A stretch of 64,000 nt of DNA from Octadecabacter ascidiaceicola (GCF_900185015.1 NZ_FXYD01000006.1:1-64000); one strand, 5' to 3'; shown: positions 7,868 through 18,414, counted from the first letter of the stretch. Made by a program: numbers and translations. The notes: generated from the sequence alone by a model not told the origin.

Positions 7868-8161
7868 TTATGCGGCTTTGTCGTCTTCGCCGCCGATGTA
7901 ATCTGCCAGCAGGCGTTCGTTGCGGGCTTCTTCGACGCGCGAGATGCGGTCTTCTGACAGGCGCTCATCGAAGCGCAGTTTGACGAAGTTAACCAAGGCG
8001 AGGGTCAGGAGCAAAATGCCGATCCCCCAGTAGCCTTTGGTGGCCATCGGCACGTCTGGCGACATGTATAGGGACAGGGCAAGCATGCCGTAAGCGATCA
8101 CAACGCCGATGCCGTTAAAGAAAATGATGAGGCCGTTGTCAGATTTGTTGAAGTTACTCAT
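7868..8161 (-). CDS. YiaA/YiaB-type two-helix inner-membrane protein
   Basis: 97 aa. Two hydrophobic segments (about residues 10-31 and 41-61) are joined by a short loop containing MATKGYWGIGILLL. A charged, probably cytoplasmic, tail follows, rich in D/E/R (ERLSEDRISRVEEARNERLL). This matches the YiaA/YiaB two-helix domain. The gene lies 30 bases after pspA on the same strand, and such proteins commonly accompany PspA in alphaproteobacteria. A role in membrane-stress response is inferred from that link only. The ribosome-binding site is AAGGA. Confidence 0.75.
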   Translation of the reverse strand: MSNFNKSDNGLIIFFNGIGVVIAYGMLALSLYMSPDVPMATKGYWGIGILLLTLALVNFVKLRFDERLSEDRISRVEEARNERLLADYIGGEDDKAA

Positions 8162-8191
8162 GGGGTTATTCCTTCTATTAAATTCAGCGCG

Positions 8192-8875
8192 TTAAACAGA
8201 TTTTTTGGATTTTAGGCGGGCGAGGACATCATCCGCCGTGGTACGGGTCGCCTTGCCGAAACCTTGATCAGACATGCGATCAGCAAGGGTCTCGTGGCCA
8301 AGGTCACGGTCGATTTCGCGCAGGATTTCGGATTGCTCGAACGGGTCATCTTTGCCCATCACGCGACCAATCAGCTCCTCCGCTTCCTCAACGTTCGAAG
8401 TATGCCCGATCGTTGAATTCAGCTTTGATTGGATCGCCTGTTCGCGACGAACAGCGCGGGCTTGGATAGCGCCTTGTTTAAGGTCGATGATGCGGCGGTG
8501 GCCGGCTTCGATTGAATTGCGCAGACGGATGACTTTTTGGTCCAGCCGGTCACAAGTTTCGTTGCGAATGGTCAGTTCGTTTTCCATTTGGGCGACGGCA
8601 TGTGCCGCTTCTGTCGCCAGATCATCGCGGCCTTGATCCATTGCGTCTTGCGCACGGGTCATCATGTCTTTGATGCGGTTTTTCAGGGCGTCGCGCTGGC
8701 GTTCTTCAGAACGTTGACGCTGGATCAGGGAGGCGAGGGTGGCCTTCGCCGCCTTAAGGGAGGTCTCGGCCTCGCGGATTTTCTGGTCGATCAATTCAAT
8801 CGCAAAAGCATCGCGGACGCGATCTTCGGAGCGTGCGTTGACCCCTGCAATAAGGGTTGAGAGTGTCTTGAACAT
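8192..8875 (-). CDS. pspA: PspA/IM30 family membrane-stress protein
   Basis: 227 aa, nearly all predicted coiled coil, with the PspA N-terminus MFKTLSTLIAGVNARSEDRV (amphipathic membrane-binding helix). The ATG at 8875 has AGGAAG five bases upstream, so the five-residue longer frame is rejected. PspA/IM30/Vipp1 proteins assemble into ESCRT-III-like polymers that protect the inner membrane. It is followed by yiaAB. Two copies of TGAAC-N3-GTTCA lie in its upstream region, and the divergent-side TetR gene carries a third, so repression by that TetR protein is likely. Confidence 0.85.
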   Translation of the reverse strand: MFKTLSTLIAGVNARSEDRVRDAFAIELIDQKIREAETSLKAAKATLASLIQRQRSEERQRDALKNRIKDMMTRAQDAMDQGRDDLATEAAHAVAQMENELTIRNETCDRLDQKVIRLRNSIEAGHRRIIDLKQGAIQARAVRREQAIQSKLNSTIGHTSNVEEAEELIGRVMGKDDPFEQSEILREIDRDLGHETLADRMSDQGFGKATRTTADDVLARLKSKKSV

Positions 8876-8913
8876 ATCGCTTCCTTTCATGTGTCGCGGT
8901 TCACTGAATTGTG

Positions 8914-8984
8914 TGAACGTTGTTCATGAATTAGATTTAGCGATGCTGTGGGTTTCGATCAAGTAAAATCTTGAACAATGTTCA
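8914..8984. promoter_or_regulatory. Two TetR-type operators in the pspA promoter
   Basis: TGAACGTTGTTCA (8914-8926) and TGAACAATGTTCA (8972-8984) are both perfect in their 5-bp arms with 3-base centres, 58 bases apart centre to centre. The second overlaps the stop codon of the TetR gene. The same motif occurs again just upstream of that gene. Confidence 0.7.
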
Positions 8985-9587
8985 GGAAATTTGAGGTGAA
9001 GAAGCTAAGTGATTGAGAATCAACGAAATCATTTCGTCTAATTGCGCCGCTGGTACGCCTGCTGATGCCTCATCGAGGCCCAAAAGCACGATTCCATGCA
9101 CGCTTGAGAACAGTGCTTTGGTCAAAAGTGCGCGATTCTCTGCGCTGTGGTCGGGGAAAATGACGGACAGCGGGGCGTCGATATAGGCGAACAGCTGTCC
9201 CATTTCTTGTAGGTACCAGTCAGGGGCGGCTTCGCCGGCGGGACGTTCAATATCAAACAAGGCCCGCCAAGCGTTAAAATTCTGCGAAGCGAAATGGTGA
9301 TAAGCGTGCGACATGACGATAAGTTGCTGGGTCGCGTCTTGCGGTGCATCCGCAAGGGATTCAGCGACAGCAGCGCCTAAACGTTTAAAAGTGCGAGCGT
9401 TTACGGCCAGCACGAGGTCGTTCAAATCACCGAACACATTATAGATTGCGCCAAGCGCACAGCCCGCGTCCTTGGCCAAATCGCGGGCGCGTAGGTTCTT
9501 AAGCCCATCAGATGTAATCCGGCGCTCAGCGTGTTCGATTAGGGTGTCGCGCAACGCAGCGCGGCGCAATTCAACTTTTCCGGCCAT
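8982..9587 (-). CDS. TetR-family transcriptional regulator
   Basis: 201 aa from the ATG at 9587 (MAGKVELRR), which has AAGGAT upstream. The N-terminal helix-turn-helix spans about residues 10-55 (LRARDLAKDAGCALGAIYNV FG, the TetR pattern). The C-terminal part resembles the TetR C-terminal domain of the WHG type (HAYHHFASQNFNAWRALF). It lies directly upstream of pspA in the same direction. Three TGAAC-N3-GTTCA palindromes, one before its own start and two before pspA, suggest autoregulation and control of pspA-yiaAB. The ligand is unknown; fatty acids or membrane stress are guesses only. Confidence 0.85.
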   Translation of the reverse strand: MAGKVELRRAALRDTLIEHAERRITSDGLKNLRARDLAKDAGCALGAIYNVFGDLNDLVLAVNARTFKRLGAAVAESLADAPQDATQQLIVMSHAYHHFASQNFNAWRALFDIERPAGEAAPDWYLQEMGQLFAYIDAPLSVIFPDHSAENRALLTKALFSSVHGIVLLGLDEASAGVPAAQLDEMISLILNHLASSPQIS

Positions 9588-9600
9588 CGGGTATCCTTTT

Positions 9601-9613
9601 TGAACTTGGTTCA
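9601..9613. promoter_or_regulatory. TetR-type operator upstream of its own gene
   Basis: TGAACTTGGTTCA has the same 5-bp arms as the two sites before pspA. It lies 14 bases upstream of the TetR start codon, where binding would block transcription or ribosome access. Confidence 0.65.
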
Positions 9614-9703
9614 AGAGTAGCAAAAGGCAATCATCAGGCAAAGAGCGGAAATGAACTTTTAGCTACTTTGAAAACATGCGGGGTTACCTTGAATGGATGG
9701 CGC

Positions 9704-10933
9704 CTACGCTTTTACAGGCGCACCGCCAGCGAAAAGGTTGGGGCCATGGTAGCCGATCGGGTCCTCCTGCATTTGCAGGTGAAGACCCTCATCGGTTAAC
9801 GGGTGCGCCAGCGCGAGGTCTTCGTCCACGTCTATGCCAAGACCCGGTGCAGTCGGGACGTTAACGTAGCCATTCTCAATCGTGATCGAGGATTTGATCA
9901 GCGCGTCATGGAACGGGGTTTCGATGGTTTCACACATCAAGATATTGGGCAGCGTGGCTGCGAGCTGTACGTTGGCAGCCCATTCAATCGGGCCTGCGTA
10001 AAGGTGCGGGGCCACTTGGGCGTTGTAGACCTCAGCTAATGTCGCGATCTTCTTGGTTTCCCAAATGCCGCCAGAACGGCCCAAAGCAGGTTGTAGGATA
10101 TTGGCAGCGCCTGCGCGAAGGACCGCTGCAAATTCAGCCTTAGTTGTTAGGCGTTCGCCTGTTGCAACCGGGATTTTCACAGCAGAGGCGACTTTAGCCA
10201 TCTCATCAACGGCGTCCGGTGGGATGGGTTCTTCATACCAAAGCGGGCTGAACTTTTCGATGGCTTGGCCCATGCGGATGGCGCCGCCCGTCGAAAACTG
10301 CCCGTGGGTGCCGAACAATAGGTCAGCATTTGGGCCGACGGCGTCGCGGATTTTCTGGCAGAATGCGACAGAGGTTTCGATGTCATGCATCGACGGCATG
10401 TGACCCGCGCGGATTGTGTACGGGCCAGCGGGGTCGAACTTGACGGCAGTGTAGCCTTGCTCGACTAAGCTGACCGCGACTTCGGCGGCCATGTCAGCTG
10501 AGGCCCAGAAATCTGGCAGAGGGTGGTGTGGTTGCGGGTAAAGATATGTGTAAGCGCGGATTTTGTCGTTCAACCGCCCGCCGATCAGCGCATGTACAGG
10601 GCGGTCGCGGTCTTTGCCCAAGATATCCCAGCAGGCGATTTCCAAGCCCGACCATGCGCCCATGACTGTGAGATCGGGGCGCTGAGTAAAGCCGCTAGAG
10701 TAAGCCCGTCGGAACATGAGTTCGATGTTTTCGGGGTTTTCGCCCTGCATGTGCCGTTCAAACACGTCTTTGATGACGTGGGACATCGCATCCGGCCCAA
10801 CGGATGAGGCGTAGCATTCGCCCCAACCGACAACGCCTGTGTCAGTCGTGACCTTGACGAGGATCCAGTAACGCCCTCCCCAGCCGGGAGCTGGGGGCGC
10901 AGTGACAATGATGTCTAGGTCTTGCAGTTTCAT
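9704..10933 (-). CDS. Enolase-superfamily sugar-acid dehydratase (mandelate racemase/muconate lactonizing type)
   Basis: 409 aa from the ATG at 10933 (MKLQDLDIIV). It has the superfamily N-terminal capping domain and a TIM barrel with GYTAVKFDPAG, the WYEEPIPPD metal-ligand segment, ATGERLTTK and a late histidine motif (VAPHLYAGPIEWAAN). These fit acid-sugar dehydratases of the mandelate racemase subgroup; the substrate cannot be read from sequence. The start overlaps the stop of the 89-aa gene (ATGA), so the two are co-translated. They lie downstream of tmpA-tmpB, but a link to phosphonate use is not established. Confidence 0.75.
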   Translation of the reverse strand: MKLQDLDIIVTAPPAPGWGGRYWILVKVTTDTGVVGWGECYASSVGPDAMSHVIKDVFERHMQGENPENIELMFRRAYSSGFTQRPDLTVMGAWSGLEIACWDILGKDRDRPVHALIGGRLNDKIRAYTYLYPQPHHPLPDFWASADMAAEVAVSLVEQGYTAVKFDPAGPYTIRAGHMPSMHDIETSVAFCQKIRDAVGPNADLLFGTHGQFSTGGAIRMGQAIEKFSPLWYEEPIPPDAVDEMAKVASAVKIPVATGERLTTKAEFAAVLRAGAANILQPALGRSGGIWETKKIATLAEVYNAQVAPHLYAGPIEWAANVQLAATLPNILMCETIETPFHDALIKSSITIENGYVNVPTAPGLGIDVDEDLALAHPLTDEGLHLQMQEDPIGYHGPNLFAGGAPVKA

Positions 10934-11199
10934 GTCAGAGTCCCATCGCGGTAGCAAACGCCATTAAGGCCGGTTTGAGCGTTTAGGACAACATTGCGCG
11001 TCTCGTTAACGGCCATGCCTCCGACGGCGCCGTCGACTGCAGCAAGCGCGTTCGGGTCGATGATGCCGGGGCGGAGGCCTTCGAGAAACGGGCGCACATT
11101 TTCGCTGTCGAAGTTCATCGAGGTTTCAGCGGCGTGGCCAGCCACGGTCTGCGCTTGTTGAGCCGGTGCATTGAACAAATTGGTAAGAAAACGGATCAT
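10930..11199 (-). CDS. Conserved-looking 89-aa protein of unknown function
   Basis: 89 aa, soluble, moderately hydrophobic N-terminus (MIRFLTNLFN), acidic middle and a C-terminus with one cysteine (GVCYRDGTLT). AAGGCC lies a short distance upstream of the ATG. It sits 74 bases after tmpB and overlaps the enolase-superfamily gene by four bases. I do not recognise a family. Tight coupling to the dehydratase gene suggests a shared pathway or an accessory role. An imperfect inverted repeat (11253-11272) precedes it. Confidence 0.6.
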   Translation of the reverse strand: MIRFLTNLFNAPAQQAQTVAGHAAETSMNFDSENVRPFLEGLRPGIIDPNALAAVDGAVGGMAVNETRNVVLNAQTGLNGVCYRDGTLT

Positions 11200-11252
11200 T
11201 TGAAGGCCTTCTGTTTGGAATAGGTGCTAAGAGAAAGCTTGTTGCGATAAAC

Positions 11253-11272
11253 TAATCAGTTGAGTCTGATAA
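11253..11272. promoter_or_regulatory. Inverted repeat before the 89-aa gene
   Basis: TAATCAG and CTGATAA (six of seven pairs) are separated by TTGAGT, in the short gap between tmpB and the 89-aa gene. It could be an operator for a separate promoter of the dehydratase pair. The evidence is only the symmetry. Confidence 0.3.
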
Positions 11273-11273
11273 T

Positions 11274-12990
<1,717 letters not shown>

Positions 12991-13038
12991 TTAACGATCT
13001 GGCTATAGGGTTGGGCGTTCTGGTCTTAAAATCCGTGA

Positions 13039-13082
13039 TATGGGTCCGGTATGGGTTTCGTATGGGTCTGGTATGGGGCCAA
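13039..13082. promoter_or_regulatory. 11-bp phased direct repeats upstream of tmpA
   Basis: Four consecutive 11-base units begin TATGGG (13039, 13050, 13061, 13072); the first three share TATGGGT. Read on the tmpA strand this is ACCCATA repeated at 11-base spacing, one site per helical turn. The layout resembles binding sites of OmpR/PhoB-type regulators, though the sequence is not the classic Pho box (CTGTCAT). It lies 64-107 bases before the tmpA start. Confidence 0.5.
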
Positions 13083-13135
13083 TCTGGGGGCTTTTAGTTA
13101 TGGGTTTGAATAGGCGGTAAATTTCCTGAATTGGC

Positions 13136-14218
13136 TTAGAATACGATAACGTTGCGTTTGGCGGCGCCAGTTTTGGTGTCGGTGATGGCGTCGTTGATTT
13201 GATCGAGCGTCCAAGTGCCCGAGATCAGCTCGTCCAGTTTTAGGCGGCCCTGTTTGTAGAGGTCGACCATCCAAGGGATGTCGCGTTTGATAACAACGTC
13301 GCCCATTTTGGAGCCAATCATACCTTGACCTGCGGCGGCGAAGTTGGCGGCTTCGTAGCTGGAGAACGCGCCAGATGCGGGCATGCCGACCATGACGATA
13401 TTGCCGCCCTTGGCGAGGTAGCGCGGCGCTTGGTCATAAACAGGGGCAACACCAACCGTCACAAGAACTGCGTCTGCGCCGCGCCCCATGGCTGCCTTAG
13501 CCTCGCGCCAAGGCTTGTCAGTCGAGGCGAGTACCGCGTCGGTAGCACCAAATTCGCGCGCAACGTCGAGCTTGGAAGGTTCCATGTCGACGGCAACGAT
13601 GCGGCGTGCGCCTGCGATGGCCGCGCCTTGGATCGCGTTTAGACCGACGCCCCCCGCACCGATGACGACAACGTCTTGGCCGGGGCGGACCTTGGCGGCG
13701 TTCACAACGGCACCGATGCCAGTGATCACACCACAGGCGAGTAGGGACGCAGCTTCCATGCCGATCCCATCGGGAAGGGTCACGACTTGGCTGGAATCCA
13801 CGACGACCTTTTCAGCAAAGCCGCCGCAGGCCATCGCTTGGTGGAGTTTACCACCTTCGGCGGTTTTGATTGGGCCTAGGTCGCCGTCATAGCCTTCTTC
13901 ACAATTCGTCGGGCGGGCGGCAGAACAGCTGGGGCAGGTGCCGCAAGACCGGATCAAGGTGACGACGACGTTGTCACCTAAGTTCACGCCTTTGGTATTT
14001 GGCCCGACAGCCGTGACCGTACCTGCCGCTTCGTGGCCATATACGGCTGGAAGGGATCCGCCCCAGTGGCCTTCGGCATAGGTTATGTCGGAATGGCAGA
14101 TCGCGCAGGCGGCCAGTGTGACTTCGACTTCGCCGTCAATCGGTGAGCGAATTTCGATATCTTCAATGACGAAGGGCTGGCCGAATTCGTGGCAAACTGC
14201 GGCTTTGATACGGGACAT
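13136..14218 (-). CDS. Zinc-dependent alcohol dehydrogenase (class III-like, COG1062)
   Basis: 360 aa from the ATG at 14218 with a GAGGTGG site; the longer frame would run into the neighbouring transporter end. Catalytic zinc residues are in CAICHSDI and YGHEAAG, structural cysteines in RSCGTCPSCS...NC, and a Rossmann GAGGVGL follows. The family covers aldehyde-conjugate and alcohol oxidation with NAD+; S-hydroxymethylglutathione activity is not supported strongly enough to assert. It is a single gene between tmpA and an MFS gene on the same strand. Its last bases have no clear terminator. Confidence 0.8.
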   Translation of the reverse strand: MSRIKAAVCHEFGQPFVIEDIEIRSPIDGEVEVTLAACAICHSDITYAEGHWGGSLPAVYGHEAAGTVTAVGPNTKGVNLGDNVVVTLIRSCGTCPSCSAARPTNCEEGYDGDLGPIKTAEGGKLHQAMACGGFAEKVVVDSSQVVTLPDGIGMEAASLLACGVITGIGAVVNAAKVRPGQDVVVIGAGGVGLNAIQGAAIAGARRIVAVDMEPSKLDVAREFGATDAVLASTDKPWREAKAAMGRGADAVLVTVGVAPVYDQAPRYLAKGGNIVMVGMPASGAFSSYEAANFAAAGQGMIGSKMGDVVIKRDIPWMVDLYKQGRLKLDELISGTWTLDQINDAITDTKTGAAKRNVIVF

Positions 14219-14301
14219 GGACCACCTCGGGCTAAGGGCTTTGTTAAAGCGTGGCGGCGGAGTGCGTCCTGTGCAAGCGGGAAAACGACGTGCGGTGTCG
14301 T

Positions 14302-15516
14302 TTAGGGGGCGGTCTGGCGCGTACGGCCGAGAAAAACCAGCATGCACAGGGCCATGATTAGCGCTGAAAGGATGAACGCCGCGCCGGGGAAGTAGGGGCC
14401 GGATTCTGTGGTGAAGGCCCAGAATAGCTGTGTCATCACCAGCGGAGAAAAGATCATCGCCACTGATTTTGCCGATGAAACGACGCCTTGAAGCTCGCCT
14501 TGGCGGTCATCGCTGACACGTTTGGACATCAGGCCTTGCAGCGCTGGGGTGACAACCGCGCCAAGGGACGTGAGTGGAATGAACGCAAGGGCGACCCAGC
14601 CGTTTGAGATAAGTGTGAGCATCACAAAGGCAGCGAGGTTGAAGCAGATACCGTAGATAATTGTTCCGCGTTCCCCCAAGTGACGTAGTGCGATGCGGAT
14701 AAGCCCGCCTTGTACGATGGCCATGCCGATGCCGAACAGGGCCAGAGATACGCCGACCATTCCGGGGGACCAGCCGTAGGCCTCTTTGGTGAAATAGGCC
14801 CATGTTGCAGGGTATACGATGAAGGCAAATTCATAGAGGAATACGAGGAAGATCAGGCGGCGCACCCCGTCGAGTTGTCCTAGTGCTTTGAACGCGGCCA
14901 GCGGGTTGGCGCGACGCAAAACGAACGGGCGGCGGATGCGGTCTGTGACGGTTTCTGGCAGGATGAAATAGCCGAAGATGAGGTTGAGGCCGCCAAGAAG
15001 TGCTGCCGCATAGATGGGTGCGCGCGGGCCGAATTCCCCCAAAAGGCCGCCAATGACGGGGCCAAGCACGAAGCCGAGGCCGAATGCCGCGCCGACCAGC
15101 CCGAAGTTCGCGGATTTTTCTTCGGGTTTGGAGATGTCCGCGATAAAGGCGGTTGCAGTGGATTGCGTGGCGGCTGTGATGCCGCCGATAACGCGGGTGA
15201 GAAACAGCAGCCAAATTGTTCCGGCAACTGCCATGACGATGTAATCTATGGTCATAACCAGCAGTGAAATTAGCAGTACAGGCCGGCGACCGAAACGATC
15301 CGACAGGGAACCGAGGATCGGGCCGAAGATGAATTGCATCACAGCAAATGTCGTTGCTAGGATACCGCCCCAAAGGGCTGCGTCGCCAACGGTGCCGCCG
15401 TTCACCTCGTTGATAAGGTCGGGCATGACGGGCAGGATTAGCCCGATACCCATGGCATCAAGGGTTAGCGTGATTAGGATAAACGTGAAGGCGCGTTTGC
15501 GCTGAGTGGCGTCCAT
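14302..15516 (-). CDS. MFS transporter, TetA-like 12-span drug/proton antiporter
   Basis: 404 aa with twelve predicted spans. Motif A (GSLSDRFGRRPVL) lies between spans 2 and 3, and motif C-like glycines (GAAFGLGFVLGPVIGG) in span 5, as in TetA-class drug/H+ antiporters. The N-terminus LDAMGIGLILPVMPDL also matches TetA. Chromosomal relatives are common in Rhodobacteraceae and need not confer tetracycline resistance. It is divergent from the kinase-like gene at 15666, and no TetR gene is adjacent. Confidence 0.85.
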   Translation of the reverse strand: MDATQRKRAFTFILITLTLDAMGIGLILPVMPDLINEVNGGTVGDAALWGGILATTFAVMQFIFGPILGSLSDRFGRRPVLLISLLVMTIDYIVMAVAGTIWLLFLTRVIGGITAATQSTATAFIADISKPEEKSANFGLVGAAFGLGFVLGPVIGGLLGEFGPRAPIYAAALLGGLNLIFGYFILPETVTDRIRRPFVLRRANPLAAFKALGQLDGVRRLIFLVFLYEFAFIVYPATWAYFTKEAYGWSPGMVGVSLALFGIGMAIVQGGLIRIALRHLGERGTIIYGICFNLAAFVMLTLISNGWVALAFIPLTSLGAVVTPALQGLMSKRVSDDRQGELQGVVSSAKSVAMIFSPLVMTQLFWAFTTESGPYFPGAAFILSALIMALCMLVFLGRTRQTAP

Positions 15517-15665
15517 ATGGTTTACATAAAGTGAACTGATCGGTTCGGAAAGATGGTTTCTTAGGTAAATCGATTATGTGTTTGTGGGACGGCTGCAAGA
15601 TTGTCTCAGCGGAGCGAGATTGGTAGGGGTCGGTTCATTGTCTGGTTTTGGTTGCAAGGATGCGT

Positions 15666-16457
15666 ATGACATTGCCTGTGGATAAGAGCGAAGGAGCGGC
15701 GGCATCTGCGGATAAGCCACGTGTCGAAAGGGTGTGTTTTGACGGGCAGGACGCATGGGTTAAGCGGCCCGAAGGCGCGCGGTCCAGCATATTTACAAGC
15801 TTGCACAGAGTTCTGGATCGTATTTTTCCAAAAGCAATGCAGTCGACGAACGCAGTTGGTGGCATGGAAGCGCTTCATGGGGAGGCTGCGCGACTTCGGT
15901 TGTTTGCTACCAAGGGCTTGCCTGTCCCGACGGTTCTAGACGAGACCGACGCGCATTTGGTGCTGTCAGATTGCGGCATACAATTGCGCGGGCATATGCG
16001 GGCGATATCCGACGTTGCGGAGAGAGAGCGGCTCATGGAGCAGGCGTTGGATGTGTTGGTGAAAATTCATCAATCGGGCCTCGCGCATGGGAGACCGTTT
16101 TTGAAAGATATGACGCTTTCTGAAACCGGTGAAATTTCTGTTCTCGACCTTGAGGAAGATCCGGTTCAGCGGATGCCGTTGGAAGATGCGCAAGCCAGAG
16201 ACATTTATTTATTTTTGCTGTCCTGTGCCGAGTTTAAGGACGACCCGAAAGCGGGGCTTAAGCGATTGCTAGACAGCTACCTTGCCGATGCGCCCAAGGA
16301 CGTCGCCCAGCGGTTAATCGCGCTTTGCAAATCCTTGCGCGTTTGGCGGTGGATCATGCGGGGCACTGGCGCGACGATGTTAGCTGATGATGTGCGTGGT
16401 GCGTATTGGGCCGCGCGTGTTCTTGAGGGCGTTTCGAAATCAGACGTGGCCGATTGA
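15666..16457 (+). CDS. Kinase-like protein (LPS kinase/Bud32-like fold), function uncertain
   Basis: 263 aa from the ATG at 15666, with AAGGA six bases upstream; TTG and ATG codons slightly upstream are less well placed. Kinase-fold traces are present: an early lysine strand (DAWVKRPEG), an HGRPFLKDM segment resembling the catalytic loop and SVLDLEEDP resembling the metal-binding acidic motif. Similar proteins are often mislabelled serine/threonine phosphatase. A role in phosphorylating a lipid or sugar of the envelope is possible but unproven. It overlaps the convergent hydrolase gene by 18 bases. Confidence 0.6.
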   Translation: MTLPVDKSEGAAASADKPRVERVCFDGQDAWVKRPEGARSSIFTSLHRVLDRIFPKAMQSTNAVGGMEALHGEAARLRLFATKGLPVPTVLDETDAHLVLSDCGIQLRGHMRAISDVAERERLMEQALDVLVKIHQSGLAHGRPFLKDMTLSETGEISVLDLEEDPVQRMPLEDAQARDIYLFLLSCAEFKDDPKAGLKRLLDSYLADAPKDVAQRLIALCKSLRVWRWIMRGTGATMLADDVRGAYWAARVLEGVSKSDVAD

Positions 16458-17210
16458 CGTCAGGAATTGGGTTAGCCTAGCGGTGATGTCATCAGCGTGG
16501 GTAACCGGTGCGATGTGTCCGGCGCCACGGATCAGGTGAAACTGCGACCCTGGCACGAGGTCGGTGGTTTCGCGCACAAGGTCCGGTGGTGTGGCTTTGT
16601 CGTAGTTTCCGCAAAGGCCAAGCGTTGGCAGGCGAAGGCCGGAGGTTGGGGTGTAGAAATCAGTTCCGGCGATGGCCTCGCAGGTGGCGGCGAAGCCTTC
16701 GGTGTTTGCCCGTGTTAGCCAGTTTTCCAGCTGGGCGCCGTCATCACGGGCGTTCCAGCGTTCCAGCATCTCAGGGATGATCGCGGGCATTCCGCCATCG
16801 CGCACCGTTTTAGCGCGGGCGTGCCACGGTTCGGGTTGGCCGTGTTTGGCGGCGCTGGCGATCAACGTCATACCGCGCACCATGTCGAGGCGTTTGACGG
16901 CCAGACCTTGCGCAATAAGGCCGCCGGCAGATAGGCCGATGAACACAACGTCTTTTAGGCCTAGTGAGTCACACACCGCTTCCGCGTCAGAAATCAGCGT
17001 GCCCATGCTATAGGGGCCGTCGGGAACGTCAGATTGGCCGTGTCCCCGCAGATCGTAGCGCACACAGCGGTGGTCTGGCAGCTGGGCTACAACGCCGTCC
17101 CAGATCCGGTGATCAAGGCCCAGACCGTGCGAGAACACCAAGGTTGGCCCTGTGCCTTCGTCTTTGGCAAACAGGGTCGCGCCCTTGGCTTGGATGTTAT
17201 GCGTTGTCAT
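16440..17210 (-). CDS. Alpha/beta hydrolase, 3-oxoadipate enol-lactonase-like
   Basis: 256 aa. Nucleophile elbow GLSAGG (Ser), oxyanion HGLGLDHRIW, the DLRGHGQSD strand and a late GAGHIAPV histidine complete the hydrolase triad. The overall pattern is closest to PcaD, but no other pca genes are near, so the substrate is open. I start it at the ATG at 17210; a GTG six bases upstream is possible. Its start lies inside the end of the endonuclease/phosphatase gene, implying coupling. Confidence 0.75.
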   Translation of the reverse strand: MTTHNIQAKGATLFAKDEGTGPTLVFSHGLGLDHRIWDGVVAQLPDHRCVRYDLRGHGQSDVPDGPYSMGTLISDAEAVCDSLGLKDVVFIGLSAGGLIAQGLAVKRLDMVRGMTLIASAAKHGQPEPWHARAKTVRDGGMPAIIPEMLERWNARDDGAQLENWLTRANTEGFAATCEAIAGTDFYTPTSGLRLPTLGLCGNYDKATPPDLVRETTDLVPGSQFHLIRGAGHIAPVTHADDITARLTQFLTSIGHV

Positions 17211-18414
17211 CGTCACCCATCACCATATGCGCGATGATCTGGCCGTGGTCAGAGGCGAGTTTGTTGTAGGGCGCTTCTGCGTGTGAGCCGTCCGTCAGGT
17301 GGTCGTTCAGCACAGAGAAGTATTCCATTTCGCCGATCTTACGTTTGTAGTCAGGGTGGAAGTGGCGCGACATGTAAATCTGGTCAATGGATTCAAAATT
17401 GCCCCCAAAGGCCGAGGTATAGACCATATCGCGCGAGGATTTGCGCACGAATAGTTTTTCAGCGGAGTGGAGGCGCACACGATTGATGTTTTCGGTGATC
17501 TGCGTGTTTTCTTCTTTGGTGTAACGGTCATTGGACGCTTTAGCGTCATGGCGCAGCATCCATGCGTAGTTCTTGAACGGAACCTCGCCGGAGATGATTT
17601 CAGAGGACACAGCGTGTTCGCCGTCATTGAAGTCACCAAGGACCATGACGGGGTTTCCGGCCTCAAGTTCGGTGATGACTTCGCGGCGCAGTACCCATGC
17701 TTCGGCCATCCGGCGTAGGGCGGCACGCAGCGAGCCCATCGCGCGGGTTGCGGCGTCGTATTGGGTAAGGTCGGCGGCGGGCGGGAAGTCGGCGCCAGTG
17801 GGGGTGATGTGTTCGCCGAGTTTGGATTTCAGGTGGCAGTTGAAGACGGTTATGGTTTGATCGCCAACGGGAATGCGCGCCTTTAGAATGGGGCGCGAGA
17901 GGCGGCGCAGGCGGTAGTGGCCCGCGTCGTCATCGCCGTCCGATCCGCGCAGGGCAGAGAACGGGATGTCGAGGGGTTCGGGCAGGTCTTGGATGATTTC
18001 GGGTGTGCCGACGAAACCGAACCGCGACACAATCGCGACACCGGGGCGGCGTTTGCCCGGTTCGCCAGTGTCGGCGGCGTTTGGCGCGAATGCCAAGCCG
18101 CCTGTGCCATAGGGCGTGTAGGCGAGTTTGCGAAAGATCGCTTTGCGGTGATAGCGTTTGGACTTGTCGGGGATTGAGGCGGCGTTTGAAGCCTGACCAA
18201 GGGTGTCGGCTTCGGCGATGACGTCACGCAGAGCGTCTTCTTCAAAGATTTCCTGAAAGCCAACGATATCGGCGTCCATTGTCAGCAGTTGATCTGCCAT
18301 CCAGTCCTGTTTCCACGCGTATTCTTCAGGCGTGTATTTCTGGAACTCGTAATATTCCTTATCCGCGCCGATGAGGTTTTTGACGTTGAAGCTGGCGATG
18401 GTGAAACGGGTCAT
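17197..18414 (-). CDS. Endonuclease/exonuclease/phosphatase family protein
   Basis: 405 aa. EEP-fold landmarks in order: ASFNVKNL (Asn metal ligand), VGFQEIFEE (Glu ligand), FNCHLKSK (His), MVLGDFNDG (Asp-x-Asn) and a C-terminal ASDHGQIIAH (Asp-His). These are the catalytic residues of the DNase I/exonuclease III superfamily. No signal peptide is seen, so it is probably cytoplasmic. Possible substrates are nucleic acids or phosphodiesters; sequence does not decide. It is followed by the overlapping hydrolase gene and preceded by a GC-rich dispersed repeat. Confidence 0.8.
   Translation of the reverse strand: MTRFTIASFNVKNLIGADKEYYEFQKYTPEEYAWKQDWMADQLLTMDADIVGFQEIFEEDALRDVIAEADTLGQASNAASIPDKSKRYHRKAIFRKLAYTPYGTGGLAFAPNAADTGEPGKRRPGVAIVSRFGFVGTPEIIQDLPEPLDIPFSALRGSDGDDDAGHYRLRRLSRPILKARIPVGDQTITVFNCHLKSKLGEHITPTGADFPPAADLTQYDAATRAMGSLRAALRRMAEAWVLRREVITELEAGNPVMVLGDFNDGEHAVSSEIISGEVPFKNYAWMLRHDAKASNDRYTKEENTQITENINRVRLHSAEKLFVRKSSRDMVYTSAFGGNFESIDQIYMSRHFHPDYKRKIGEMEYFSVLNDHLTDGSHAEAPYNKLASDHGQIIAHMVMGDDDNA

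Noticed and set aside
7759-7968. 70-residue N-terminal extension of the plsC frame.
   Set aside because: It reads through a GC-rich terminator hairpin and overlaps the end of yiaAB; the family start fits 7758.
13039-13082. Classic Pho box.
   Set aside because: The 11-base spacing fits, but the sequence ACCCATA does not match CTGTCAT; kept only as an unassigned regulator site.
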